Of a DNA stretch of 40,824 nt, positions 25,231-33,810 are shown in pieces. The translations under genes were made by a program, and so were the position numbers. The DNA comes from Alphaproteobacteria bacterium. GTDB lineage: Bacteria > Pseudomonadota > Alphaproteobacteria > UBA3830. The stretch lies in assembly GCA_017649895.1 (NCBI GenBank), contig JAGCFW010000017.1:1-40824 (forward strand), given 5' to 3'. Below the pieces are notes generated by a model. The model was not told where the DNA came from, did not search any database, and was given only the letters and a program-made list of their open reading frames with translations. Each line of letters begins with the position of its first letter. The stretch's first letter is position 1.

Positions 25231-26526
25231 ATGAGCAAAAATTTTGGTGTTGTCGGATTTGGTCAGACGGGACGATCGATAGTTCGTTTTCTCGAAAATT
25301 CAGAAGCGAATATTTTTCTTTTCGACGATAAAATTATCGACAATCCTTACTACCAAAATTTGGAAAATTTCGATTGGAAAAAATTGGATTTTCTCGTCGT
25401 CAGCCCCGGAATTCATCTTTGGTGGGACGTCCATCCGGCGGTGCAGCAAGCTCGCAAATTTATGATTCCAATCATCAATGATCTTGACCTCTTTCAGCCA
25501 CAAATTCACGGAAAAATTATGGCGGTCACGGGCACTAACGGAAAGTCCACGACAACGGCATTGATTCACCATATTTTCAGAAAAAAATTCAAAACGGAGA
25601 TCGGCGGAAATTTCGGAAAGCCTGTTTTGGATCTGCCGAAAAATTCTGATTTTTATGCGTTGGAATTGTCTTCTTATCAGTTGGAATCTTGTAACCTTTT
25701 GGGATTCGATACGGCGATTTTGTTGAACGTCACACCAGACCATTTGACGCGGCACGGAGGAATGGCGGGATATGTCGCGACCAAACAAAAAATCTTCGCG
25801 AATCACAAAACAAATTCAACGGCAATTGTCGGAATCGATGACGATTATTGCCGACATGTTTTGGACTTTGTTCACTATCCGAAAGTCATAAAAATTTCCG
25901 GAAAAGAAGTTCCCGAAAACGGCGTCGGTTGGCATGAAAATAATTTGATCGATAATCGTAAAAATCTGTTCAAAATCGTCGGAAAAAATGTTCCCGCGCT
26001 GGATGGAAATCATAACCGACAAAACATCGCGGCAGCCTATGCGGCATGCGTCGAAAATGGAATTGAGCCGAAAATTTTCGCGGAAGGACTCGCGACTTTT
26101 TCAGGGTTGGAGCATCGTCAGGAATTTGTAAAATCAATCAACGGCGCACTATATGTGAACGACAGCAAAGCGACAAATGCGGATTCCGTCGAGCAGGCTT
26201 TGAATCGATTTGAAAATATAATTTGGATTTTGGGCGGACGTCCGAAGGAAGATGGAATCGAAAGTTTGCGCCCGTATTTTTCGAAGATCAAATTCGCATT
26301 TTTGATAGGTGAAGCTGCCGAAAAATGGCACGAATTTTTGGACGAAAATCATGTCGCAAATGAAATCGTTTTTGATTTAAAAAACGCCGTGAAAAAATCG
26401 CACAAGATCGCGCGCGAAAAAGATGTAGTTTTGTTGTCTCCGGCGTGTGCAAGTTTCGATCAGTTCAAAAGTTTTGAAGATCGCGGAGAGCAGTTTAAGA
26501 AATTTGTGGAAGAGTTGCAGTGCTGA
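25231..26526 (+). CDS. murD: UDP-MurNAc-L-Ala:D-Glu ligase MurD
   Basis: 431 residues. An N-terminal FGVVGFGQTGRS nucleotide-binding segment, ATP loop GTNGKST (from residue 101), LELSSYQLE, NVTPDHLTRHG, and NDSKATNADS near residue 310 mark MurD. It adds D-glutamate to UDP-MurNAc-L-Ala. The start follows an AGAGG ribosome site; the end overlaps the ftsW GTG by a few bases. Confidence 0.97.
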   Translation: MSKNFGVVGFGQTGRSIVRFLENSEANIFLFDDKIIDNPYYQNLENFDWKKLDFLVVSPGIHLWWDVHPAVQQARKFMIPIINDLDLFQPQIHGKIMAVTGTNGKSTTTALIHHIFRKKFKTEIGGNFGKPVLDLPKNSDFYALELSSYQLESCNLLGFDTAILLNVTPDHLTRHGGMAGYVATKQKIFANHKTNSTAIVGIDDDYCRHVLDFVHYPKVIKISGKEVPENGVGWHENNLIDNRKNLFKIVGKNVPALDGNHNRQNIAAAYAACVENGIEPKIFAEGLATFSGLEHRQEFVKSINGALYVNDSKATNADSVEQALNRFENIIWILGGRPKEDGIESLRPYFSKIKFAFLIGEAAEKWHEFLDENHVANEIVFDLKNAVKKSHKIAREKDVVLLSPACASFDQFKSFEDRGEQFKKFVEELQC

Positions 26527-27641
26527 ATTTTTCGAGAACAAATGACGGAATTTTAAGTCGCTGGTGGTGGTCGGTGGATCGCTCGCTGCTGTTTGGATTT
26601 CTCACCATGATCGCGTTCGGAATTTTACTCGCGGTGGCCGCAACTCCAATGGTCGCAAACCGAATCGGTATCGAAGAATTTTACTTTTTCAAAAGGCATT
26701 TGCTATACATCGCGCCATCCCTCGGAATTATTTTCGCGATCTCGAACATGTCGCATCGTTACATAAAAATTTTCGCGCTGCTTCTGTTTTTCGCAGCGGT
26801 TTTTATGACCTTCATGACTTTATTTTTCGGGGCAGAAATTAAGGGAGCGCGTCGTTGGATTGCTCTCGGCGGATTCTCCATTCAGCCGTCCGAATTCGCC
26901 AAGCCGGCTTTGGCAGTTTTGGTCGCGTGGGTGTTTTCGGCCCAGCAAAAAAATCCTGAAATCAACGGAAAATTTCTCGCGTGTTTTTTGTGGACGATCT
27001 TTGCAACGGCTTTGGTTTTGCAACCGGATTTCGGAATGCTGGTCGTTACGACGGCGGTGTTCGGAATCCAATTATTTTTGAACGGATTGCCGATAATTTT
27101 GGTTTTGGTGGCGGTCATCGCGAGCGCGTCCGGATTCGTTTTGGCCTACCTATTTCTGCCTCACGTCACGGCGCGAGTAAATAAATTTTTGGATCCTGCA
27201 GTCGGCGATCATTATCAAATTAATCGATCCTTGGAGGCGTTCGCGAACGGAGGATTATTCGGAGTCGGCCCGGGCGAAGGCATCGTCAAAAAGCATCTGC
27301 CGGACGCCCACGCGGATTTCGTGTTTTCGGTCCTCGGCGAAGAATTCGGATTTTTTGTCTGCGCCTTCGTCGTCATTTTGATCGGATTCATCGTCGTTCA
27401 CGGAATGCTTCGCGCGCTGCGCAACACAGATTCTTTTTCGCTGCTTGCGTCGGTCGGGTTATTGTCTCAATTCGGGCTGCAATCCTTCGTAAATATGGCT
27501 TCGACTTTGCACCTGATTCCGACAAAAGGGATGACTCTTCCGTTTATGAGCTACGGTGGATCATCAATGTTCGCAATCAGCGTCGTGGTCGGATTGATTT
27601 TAGCATTCAGCAAACAAAAACCACTGGATGAGGATTCGTAA
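26520..27641 (+). CDS. ftsW: Septal peptidoglycan glycosyltransferase FtsW
   Basis: 373 residues, about ten membrane helices, SEDS family. KGARRWI, QPSEFAKPA, the PDFGM segment and the closing PFMSYGGSSM are diagnostic. It polymerises lipid II at the septum with FtsI. The start is GTG at 26520, within the last codons of murD. It is the last gene of the cluster; murG, murC and ftsQAZ do not follow. Confidence 0.96.
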   Translation: MLNFSRTNDGILSRWWWSVDRSLLFGFLTMIAFGILLAVAATPMVANRIGIEEFYFFKRHLLYIAPSLGIIFAISNMSHRYIKIFALLLFFAAVFMTFMTLFFGAEIKGARRWIALGGFSIQPSEFAKPALAVLVAWVFSAQQKNPEINGKFLACFLWTIFATALVLQPDFGMLVVTTAVFGIQLFLNGLPIILVLVAVIASASGFVLAYLFLPHVTARVNKFLDPAVGDHYQINRSLEAFANGGLFGVGPGEGIVKKHLPDAHADFVFSVLGEEFGFFVCAFVVILIGFIVVHGMLRALRNTDSFSLLASVGLLSQFGLQSFVNMASTLHLIPTKGMTLPFMSYGGSSMFAISVVVGLILAFSKQKPLDEDS

Positions 27642-27861
27642 ATCAATCCAAATATTTACCACAAGTAGTATAATTATACCCGAGGTTGTAAATCATATTT
27701 GTTTCGTGCTAGTTTTAGAAGGCGGGTAGTGAGTCTTCTTCAATTGGAGTGGTTTTAATTGGATTCGTCTGATTTTCGAGCTCCATCCCGTGGTGTTGCG
27801 GTTTCGCTCGGTGCGGAATCGCGTGGTTTTTGTGGTAAATAGTAAGCGTAAGGAGTAAATC

Positions 27862-28995
27862 ATGAGAAAATTGTTGTTAGGCATCTGTGCTGCAGCGGCT
27901 TTTTGGGCAAATGACGCGGAGGGAATGAAGGGCGTCTTTACGGAGGCAGAATACGAAATGGAAATAAAAAATCCAAGAAAAGTGTGCCAAGCCTGCGAGC
28001 TGGGGACAAGCGCGGAGGATATCGCATTGTTGAAAAACTGCGCAGAGTTTCCCAATTTGGAACAGATTGAAATTGAAGATGAGGACGCGTGGATTTTTAG
28101 ACGCCCGAAATTCGAAGATCCTGATTCATTTCTTTTCAGTGTCAGATACATCATATCGGAGAAAATACCGAATGGCCCCGACCCAACAATAACGAGATTT
28201 ATCTTTCGTGAAGAGGGAGAGCCGATTCTCGAGAAGCGTATAAAGAGTTTTCCGAAGTTAAAAAGAATAATCGGGAGACAGACTCGCCGCAATATTGATC
28301 ATTCCTCTTATAATCCGCACGATTATTCCCTTTATGATCCGTTCGGTGAATATGGTGAACCATACGCCGACTGCAGCATGAAAAGAATTCTACAGGATAT
28401 AACAAAATTACGAACTCTGGAGGAGATAAATTTAAATGGGTGGAATCTGGCCTGTGTGCGTTTGCCTCGTGAAATGGAAGATTTGCGAAATTTGCGGGTA
28501 CTAAGCATCACCAATTGTGGTTTGTACCAATTACCTGAATCGATCGGTAATTTGAGAAATTTACAACATTTAGAACTAAGGAATGAACATCATTTGAAGT
28601 CATTGCCTGAATCGATTGGAAATCTGAAAAATCTGCAAAGCTTAAATCTGAGGGGAACACATATAAAATCATTCCCTAAGAGCATAAAAAATTTAGGTAA
28701 ATTGAAAACATTAGATCTGAGAAACAGTCCTATAGAAAGTTATCCTTTTTATTTTTATGCTTTGGGAATAAATCATACTTTAAAAAATCTTCCTGATTTT
28801 ATTTGGGAAATGCCTGCGCTTGAAGAAGTTCTGGTGGATGAAAAATTAGAGGAAAATATTTCTTCTGAAAAACGACGGGAGGTTGCGTTGAAGCTTTCTC
28901 TCGCAGGAAGAAATCACGAAATATGGAGTAATGATCAACTGAGAAGCATAGTAAAATTTCGCATCAACGGAATTCCATTTTCTCCAAAGAATTGA
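27862..28995 (+). CDS. Exported leucine-rich-repeat protein
   Basis: 377 residues after a good AAGGAG site. The signal peptide (RKLLLGICAAAAFWANDAEGM) ends in the -GM style of other exported proteins here. Residues ~20-175 are a non-repeat domain with several Cys. Residues ~185-305 are about five leucine-rich repeats (LPESIGNLRNLQHLEL and a close copy), then the closing LPDFIWEMPALEEVLVD, which matches LPYALWKVPGLKEVIID in the LRR-ankyrin protein at 14043. A TATAAT at 27669-27674 could begin a ~180-base leader. A hairpin follows the stop. Scaffold function is likely; no enzyme motif seen. Confidence 0.82.
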   Translation: MRKLLLGICAAAAFWANDAEGMKGVFTEAEYEMEIKNPRKVCQACELGTSAEDIALLKNCAEFPNLEQIEIEDEDAWIFRRPKFEDPDSFLFSVRYIISEKIPNGPDPTITRFIFREEGEPILEKRIKSFPKLKRIIGRQTRRNIDHSSYNPHDYSLYDPFGEYGEPYADCSMKRILQDITKLRTLEEINLNGWNLACVRLPREMEDLRNLRVLSITNCGLYQLPESIGNLRNLQHLELRNEHHLKSLPESIGNLKNLQSLNLRGTHIKSFPKSIKNLGKLKTLDLRNSPIESYPFYFYALGINHTLKNLPDFIWEMPALEEVLVDEKLEENISSEKRREVALKLSLAGRNHEIWSNDQLRSIVKFRINGIPFSPKN

Positions 28996-29014
28996 GCTAC
29001 ATCCTCTCTTATAA

Positions 29015-29035
29015 AAGCCCGAAATTTTCGGGCTT
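29015..29035. terminator. Hairpin between convergent genes, likely bidirectional terminator
   Basis: AAGCCCGAAA and TTTCGGGCTT form a near-perfect stem with a short AT loop, 20 bp after the LRR stop and 30 bp past the leftward GntP stop. T-rich bases follow on the right side and A-rich bases on the left, so both transcripts could end here. Confidence 0.8.
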
Positions 29036-29064
29036 GTTTCTTGCTGTTCTTTCGCCATAAGGTT

Positions 29065-30447
29065 TTAATATAATCCGAACATGCTGCTTAATGCAATTGT
29101 CACAATCACCGCCAGGATCGGTCCGACCAGGGAGGTCACAAAGATATCTTTGTAAGAATCTTTGTGGGTAAGTCCGCAAATCGCAAGCAAAGTGATGACC
29201 GCTCCGTTGTGAGGCAGAGTGTCCAAGCTTCCAGAAGATATCGAGACAACACGGTGAATTATTTCCGGACTGATTCCGAGGGAGTTCGCCATTTCGAGAT
29301 ATTTTGCGCCCAGCATGTCCAAAGCGATGCTCATACCTCCCGATGCGGATCCTGTTATTCCGGCGAGGACGCTGGTCACGAACGAACTGGATACAATCGG
29401 ATTTCCGCCGGAGAGGGACAACAGCCAATCGCGAATCATAACAAACCCCGGGAGGCTACTGATAACCGCACCGTATCCAACGACGGAGGCCGTGTTAAAT
29501 ATAGGACCGAGTGAATCTTGTGCTCCGATATTCATGCACTTTGTTATGTCGATTTTCTTGTAATTTGTTGCGATCACGAAAACAATTGCGAAGAAGAGCG
29601 AAATAATGATCGCCCAGTTGCTGGCAACGGTTTTTATATCGATCGCTCCGTATTTTTCCTCCTGCAAATACGAGGTGTCGATGTTCGGAAACACATATTT
29701 TACGCACATATAGTTAGTCAAAATTACCATCACCACGGGAATAAATGACACCCAAAAATTCGGAACTTTCGTCCCTTCTGCGTTCGTCATAATTTTTTCA
29801 ACATGATTTCCGTAAGTTTCTCCGGCGAGGCGCGCGGCTTTTGCTTGAGTATTCAACCATGCCATACCGAACCCGATCATGATTAATGTCGCGATGATAC
29901 TTATCACAGGCGCGGCGAATGCGTTTGTTCCGAAATACTGGCACGGAATGATATTTTGAATTGCCGGAGTGCCGGGAACGGCAGACATCGTAAACGTAAA
30001 TGCTCCCAAGGCGATTGCTCCCGGAATAAGTCTTTTCGGAGTGTCGGATTTCCTAAATAATTCCACGGCGATAGGATAGACCGCGAAAACAACGACGAAT
30101 AGTGAAACTCCTCCGTAAGTAAGAACAGCACACGACAGAACAACGGCCAATATTGCGTGTTGAGGACCGATTTTTTCCGAAATATAATCCGCGATGGATT
30201 GCGCGCAGCCTGAACTTTCCATAATTTTTCCGAAAACAGCACTGAGAAGGAAAAGAGGGAAATAAATTGTCGCGAAATCTCCCAATTTTACCATAAATAT
30301 CTGCGTGTAATGAGCCAGCAGAGACTCGCCCCCGCTGAGTAAGACCGCGAATGACGCTAATATCGGTGACAATACCAACACCGAAAACCCTCGATATGCC
30401 AGGAACATCAAAAATGCAATCGACACAAATATGCTGAATATCTCCAT
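29065..30447 (-). CDS. GntP-family permease (gluconate-type symporter)
   Basis: 460 residues, about 12-14 membrane segments. The ALGAFTFTMSAVPGTPAIQNIIPCQYFGT region is the GntP-family signature, and the ending with GGMSIALDMLG and SSGSLDTLPHNGAVITLL is typical. Family members import gluconate, glycerate, or related hydroxy acids with protons. The ATG at 30447 follows AGGAG at suitable spacing. No metabolic partner gene is adjacent, so the substrate stays open. Confidence 0.88.
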   Translation of the reverse strand: MEIFSIFVSIAFLMFLAYRGFSVLVLSPILASFAVLLSGGESLLAHYTQIFMVKLGDFATIYFPLFLLSAVFGKIMESSGCAQSIADYISEKIGPQHAILAVVLSCAVLTYGGVSLFVVVFAVYPIAVELFRKSDTPKRLIPGAIALGAFTFTMSAVPGTPAIQNIIPCQYFGTNAFAAPVISIIATLIMIGFGMAWLNTQAKAARLAGETYGNHVEKIMTNAEGTKVPNFWVSFIPVVMVILTNYMCVKYVFPNIDTSYLQEEKYGAIDIKTVASNWAIIISLFFAIVFVIATNYKKIDITKCMNIGAQDSLGPIFNTASVVGYGAVISSLPGFVMIRDWLLSLSGGNPIVSSSFVTSVLAGITGSASGGMSIALDMLGAKYLEMANSLGISPEIIHRVVSISSGSLDTLPHNGAVITLLAICGLTHKDSYKDIFVTSLVGPILAVIVTIALSSMFGLY

Positions 30448-30711
30448 CAGTGGTTTCTCCTATTTAAATAACCCGGAGAAAATCCTATCTGCAAAACGTT
30501 AATTTTTTGTTAATCTATGACTTTACCTTGTCGTTCCTCAATAAAAGATAAAATCTCAAAAATCTATCCTCACGAAAAGACCAGAGCTCGAGGAAAAACC
30601 ACTCGGCTCAACCCTGTGATTTTTAACCCCTCCCCTACACTAAAAACTTTCGGGAAAAACCACTTTGCCCAACTCCGCGATGCTTAAAAACAAAAATCCA
30701 AAGACCAAAAA
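30448..30711. other. Intergenic region with a degenerate 61-bp-spaced repeat
   Basis: No gene is seen. A stretch beginning GGAAAAACCACT at 30592 is partly repeated at 30653 (about 34 bp each, offset 61 bp, moderately diverged). The leftward promoter for the GntP gene must lie in the left part; no strong boxes are visible. Confidence 0.5.
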
Positions 30712-30731
30712 CTCCGCGCCGTAACGCGGAG
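30712..30731 (-). terminator. Rho-independent terminator after the MarR gene
   Basis: Read leftward, CTCCGCG, a 6-base loop and CGCGGAG form a 7-bp GC-rich stem directly followed by a run of five T. It lies about 25 bp past the MarR stop. Confidence 0.9.
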
Positions 30732-30755
30732 CTTTTATAGAAAAAAATGAAAAAC

Positions 30756-31223
30756 TTAGCGCCTTTTTGCGTTGAAACGAATTTTTTGTACTGACGCACT
30801 CTTCCAAAAATTTTCGAGATTTCTCAACGTGTCCACCAAATCATCAAAAGAGGTCATCCCTTTTGCTTTCAAAGTATCCACATGCTTATCCAAGGCTTTA
30901 TCGAGCTTTTTGCAAAGATCCATACCTTTACCGGACAACTTAATCATATAAGATCGTCTATCATGTTTTGAAGATACTTGGTCAATATATCCGTTCTGTA
31001 CCATCTTTTTGAGATTGTAAGACACGTTAGATCCCAAGTAACAGCCCCTTGTGGTCAGCTCACCTATGGAGATTTGCTCTCCGCCTAAGTTGTATAAAAC
31101 CAGAGCTTGAACATTATTTATATCATCAACTCTCAAATTATCCAGTTCGCACTTGATTACCTCTAAATACAAACGATGCAACTTTTCAATCAATGAAACA
31201 GTTTCTAAATAGCCTTCTTTCAT
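30756..31223 (-). CDS. MarR-family regulator, LdtR-like
   Basis: 155 residues. The winged helix reads NNVQALVLYNLGGEQISIGELTTRGCYLGSNVSYNLKKMVQNGYI then a DRRSYMIKLSGKG wing. This RGxYLGSNVSYNLKKLV form is conserved in an alphaproteobacterial MarR group that includes LdtR of Liberibacter, linked there to L,D-transpeptidase and stress control. DNA-binding is expected; targets here are unknown. I use the ATG at 31223 because AAAGGA lies six bases upstream; the ATG two codons earlier abuts that site. It is followed by a strong terminator, so it is transcribed separately from GntP. Confidence 0.88.
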   Translation of the reverse strand: MKEGYLETVSLIEKLHRLYLEVIKCELDNLRVDDINNVQALVLYNLGGEQISIGELTTRGCYLGSNVSYNLKKMVQNGYIDQVSSKHDRRSYMIKLSGKGMDLCKKLDKALDKHVDTLKAKGMTSFDDLVDTLRNLENFWKSASVQKIRFNAKRR

Positions 31224-31325
31224 CCTCATTCCTTTCGATTACCGCCACTATAACGCATATTCGTAAAAATTTAATTAACGTCTATCAAAATTTATATCGC
31301 ATGCGAATACAATTTTCAAGATGAA

Positions 31326-32027
31326 TTACAAATATTTTGCCACCCATAGAGAAATAAAGGCAATAGCAGCCGTTTCACTTCTCAAAATATTTCGACCGAA
31401 ATAGGCCAAATTTACCGCGGCAGTATCGTTAAACCTTTCTATTTCTTGATCTGAAAAACCGCCTTCCGGACCCACGGCAAATATAATATCTTTTTCTACA
31501 CAATGCGACATTTTTGCCACATTTTTCTTTTCAATTCCTACCAAAATTTTTTGATTTTCGGATAAATTGCCCAGAAAATCTTTCAATTTAACTATTTCAT
31601 GAATTTTTGGAACAGTTAACCTCTTGGATTGTTCGCAGGCTTGTATAATTATTTGCTTAACCTTTTGTTTATTAAAGGTTTTATACTGAGTGTAATCGGT
31701 AATTATAGGATAAATATTTTGCACACCCAGTTCCGTAATTTTTTCAATCATGATTGAAAATTTATTGGGATTTATCAGCGCGCATGCGATACTCGGACCG
31801 ATCTCATCGCAAGGTTCTCGCAGTAATTTCAGAGGTGTGACGAGATTTCTCTTAACGCTCTTAATTGAACATTCCCACTCGCCCGAAATACTGTTAAAAA
31901 TTCGAACATTGTCATTTTCTTTTAGTCGCAAGACTTTGTTTGCGTGAAACATCTGCTCAGGAGAAATCGACACATCTCCACCGCAAACTATTTCACTTTC
32001 AACAAAGAATCTGGGAATGTGTTTCAC
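31326..32027 (-). CDS. rsmE: 16S rRNA m3U1498 methyltransferase RsmE
   Basis: 233 residues, a SPOUT methyltransferase. The N-terminal PUA-like part (HANKVLRLKENDNVRIF) and C-terminal knot motifs VGPEGGFSDQEI and FGRNILRSETAAIAFISLW identify it. It methylates N3 of U1498 in the 30S decoding region. The start appears to be GTG at 32027. The SPOR gene ends 40 bp upstream and may share its transcript. Confidence 0.94.
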   Translation of the reverse strand: MKHIPRFFVESEIVCGGDVSISPEQMFHANKVLRLKENDNVRIFNSISGEWECSIKSVKRNLVTPLKLLREPCDEIGPSIACALINPNKFSIMIEKITELGVQNIYPIITDYTQYKTFNKQKVKQIIIQACEQSKRLTVPKIHEIVKLKDFLGNLSENQKILVGIEKKNVAKMSHCVEKDIIFAVGPEGGFSDQEIERFNDTAAVNLAYFGRNILRSETAAIAFISLWVAKYL

Positions 32028-32067
32028 GATAAAACCCGCAAACCATGCTGATAAAATTTCGCATTCA

Positions 32068-33105
32068 TCATTTTGATATATAAGCCTTGCAACCGTTGTC
32101 CTGCATCGCGGAAATAATCTTTTTGGCCTCGGTCTTATTCTTGAAAGGACCTACTTGTATACGATACTTCACACCTTTGTCCGGACCGAGATCAACTTTG
32201 TAAATCTTCTTACCTTTTCCCTTTAAAAAACGATTTCTGCGCAAGAGACGATTATACTCGCTCTCCGCGGCCGCTTTGGTTTCGACGGAAGCGATCTGAA
32301 CCATAATGTCTCCCCTGCGCGACCTGGACACTTCCTCCGCCAATTTTTGCTTGTTGGTCTTATCCGCAATCGAATCCTTGAGCCGCCTCTTTCTCTTTTT
32401 GGTGGTTTTCGTATTTACCCGATTATCAACGGACGTATTGATCGGAGGAAGAGCGGTTTCCTCAATAGAAATTCCGGATTTATATGAATTACTTATCTTG
32501 TTGGTAAGGATTCTCAACTGATTCTTCTCTTTTGCCGACAACCTTTTTTTGTTCTTCAATTTTCGCAGAGTTTCATTCTCTGTGGCGGTCAAAGAAGCGT
32601 AATTTTCCTGCCCGACAGATCGATCTATTTTCGGATGCTTTTCCACATAATTTATTTTAATCTCCTCGGGCGCCAAATCATCAAAAGCTTGAATTATCGT
32701 CTTTTTGTCCTCGGCGGACAAAGATTCAGACATGTCTACTTCAGGAATCGAGAGCACTGTCTCGGGCTGATCTGCTACTTTTTCAACTACTTTTCGCTGA
32801 TTTCCCGAAATATTGTCGTAAACAATTTTATCCTGATGCTTAACCTGATTGTTTTTTGTCGGCTTCTCTTTAATCGGAGTTTTTTCCGCTTGAATTACGG
32901 GTAGCTCGTCGATATTCACCGGAGTCATTCTTGAATTCAATATCCCGACAACCGCGATAACAACTACCGCGACGGCAGTTCCCCCGATGAACAAATATTT
33001 TCGATCATTTCTGAAGAAATGAGAAACCAGACCTCGATTAAGCTCTGCATCGGGAACGACGTCGTAATCTACATCTTCTACATTCTCTTCAACAAACGGA
33101 CACAT
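32068..33105 (-). CDS. SPOR-domain inner membrane protein
   Basis: 345 residues. A short acidic cytoplasmic start is followed by one membrane segment (YLFIGGTAVAVVVIAVVGIL, ~residues 33-52), a long low-complexity Lys/Glu linker, a basic KKRKRR patch, and a C-terminal SPOR domain (from about residue 270; DIMVQIASVETKAAAESEYN and KYRIQVGPFKNKTEAKKII). SPOR domains bind glycan strands stripped of stem peptides at the septum, so this is a division or cell-wall protein like FtsN/DedD. FtsN identity is possible but not shown. Confidence 0.85.
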   Translation of the reverse strand: MCPFVEENVEDVDYDVVPDAELNRGLVSHFFRNDRKYLFIGGTAVAVVVIAVVGILNSRMTPVNIDELPVIQAEKTPIKEKPTKNNQVKHQDKIVYDNISGNQRKVVEKVADQPETVLSIPEVDMSESLSAEDKKTIIQAFDDLAPEEIKINYVEKHPKIDRSVGQENYASLTATENETLRKLKNKKRLSAKEKNQLRILTNKISNSYKSGISIEETALPPINTSVDNRVNTKTTKKRKRRLKDSIADKTNKQKLAEEVSRSRRGDIMVQIASVETKAAAESEYNRLLRRNRFLKGKGKKIYKVDLGPDKGVKYRIQVGPFKNKTEAKKIISAMQDNGCKAYISK

Positions 33106-33164
33106 TACACTAATTCCACGGAACTAACCACCTAACAAAAAGGGCTCCCCCCGAAAATCAAGAA

Positions 33165-33182
33165 AGCGGAGATTTCCCCGCT
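33165..33182 (-). terminator. Probable terminator after clpP
   Basis: Read leftward, AGCGGGG, AAAT, CTCCGCT form a 7-bp stem with one G-T pair, then TTTCTTGATTTT. It begins about six bases past the clpP stop. Confidence 0.6.
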
Positions 33183-33188
33183 CTCTCA

Positions 33189-33791
33189 TTAAGCCGAAGC
33201 TCTTTTCTCGATAATTTTATCGATCAATCCGAAATCTTTTGCTTCCTCCGGCGACATAAAATTATCGCGCTCCATCGCTTTTTCTACCTCGGACAATTCC
33301 TTTCCTGTGTGCTTGACATAAATATTATTCAAACGCTTACGCAAATCCAAAATTTCGCGTGCGTGAATTTCTATGTCGGTTGCCTGACCTCGACATCCAC
33401 CCGACGGCTGATGAATCATGACCCTTGAGTTCGGCAACGAATACCTTTTTCCGGCAGCTCCCGCGGTAAGCAACAGGGAACCCATGGACGCAGCCTGCCC
33501 CATACAAATAGTCACAACATCTGGACTGATATACTGCATCGTGTCGTAAATCGACAGCCCCGAAGTCACGATTCCGCCCGGAGAATTGATGTAAAAGAAA
33601 ATATCTTTTTTCGGATCTTCCGACTCCAAGAACAATAATTGTGCGCAAACCAAATTCGCCGAAACGTCATTGACCTCCCCGTTCAGAAAAACAATGCGCT
33701 CCTTGAGCAATCGGGAATAAATGTCAAAAGACCTCTCTCCCCGACTGGTCTGCTCTATCACCATAGGAACTAAATTCATAAAGCTGTCCAT
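33189..33791 (-). CDS. clpP: ATP-dependent Clp protease proteolytic subunit ClpP
   Basis: 200 residues. [31 protein letters not shown] is the standard ClpP start; the catalytic Ser lies in [11 protein letters not shown], the His in VMIHQPSGG and the Asp in the [11 protein letters not shown] region. It forms the double-heptamer chamber fed by ClpX or ClpA. ATG 33791 is six bases after AAGGAG; an ATG two codons earlier touches that site. tig lies directly upstream, as in many proteobacteria; clpX does not follow. Confidence 0.97.
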   Translation of the reverse strand: MDSFMNLVPMVIEQTSRGERSFDIYSRLLKERIVFLNGEVNDVSANLVCAQLLFLESEDPKKDIFFYINSPGGIVTSGLSIYDTMQYISPDVVTICMGQAASMGSLLLTAGAAGKRYSLPNSRVMIHQPSGGCRGQATDIEIHAREILDLRKRLNNIYVKHTGKELSEVEKAMERDNFMSPEEAKDFGLIDKIIEKRASA

Positions 33792-33810
33792 TTTCATCTC
33801 CTTATTCTAA

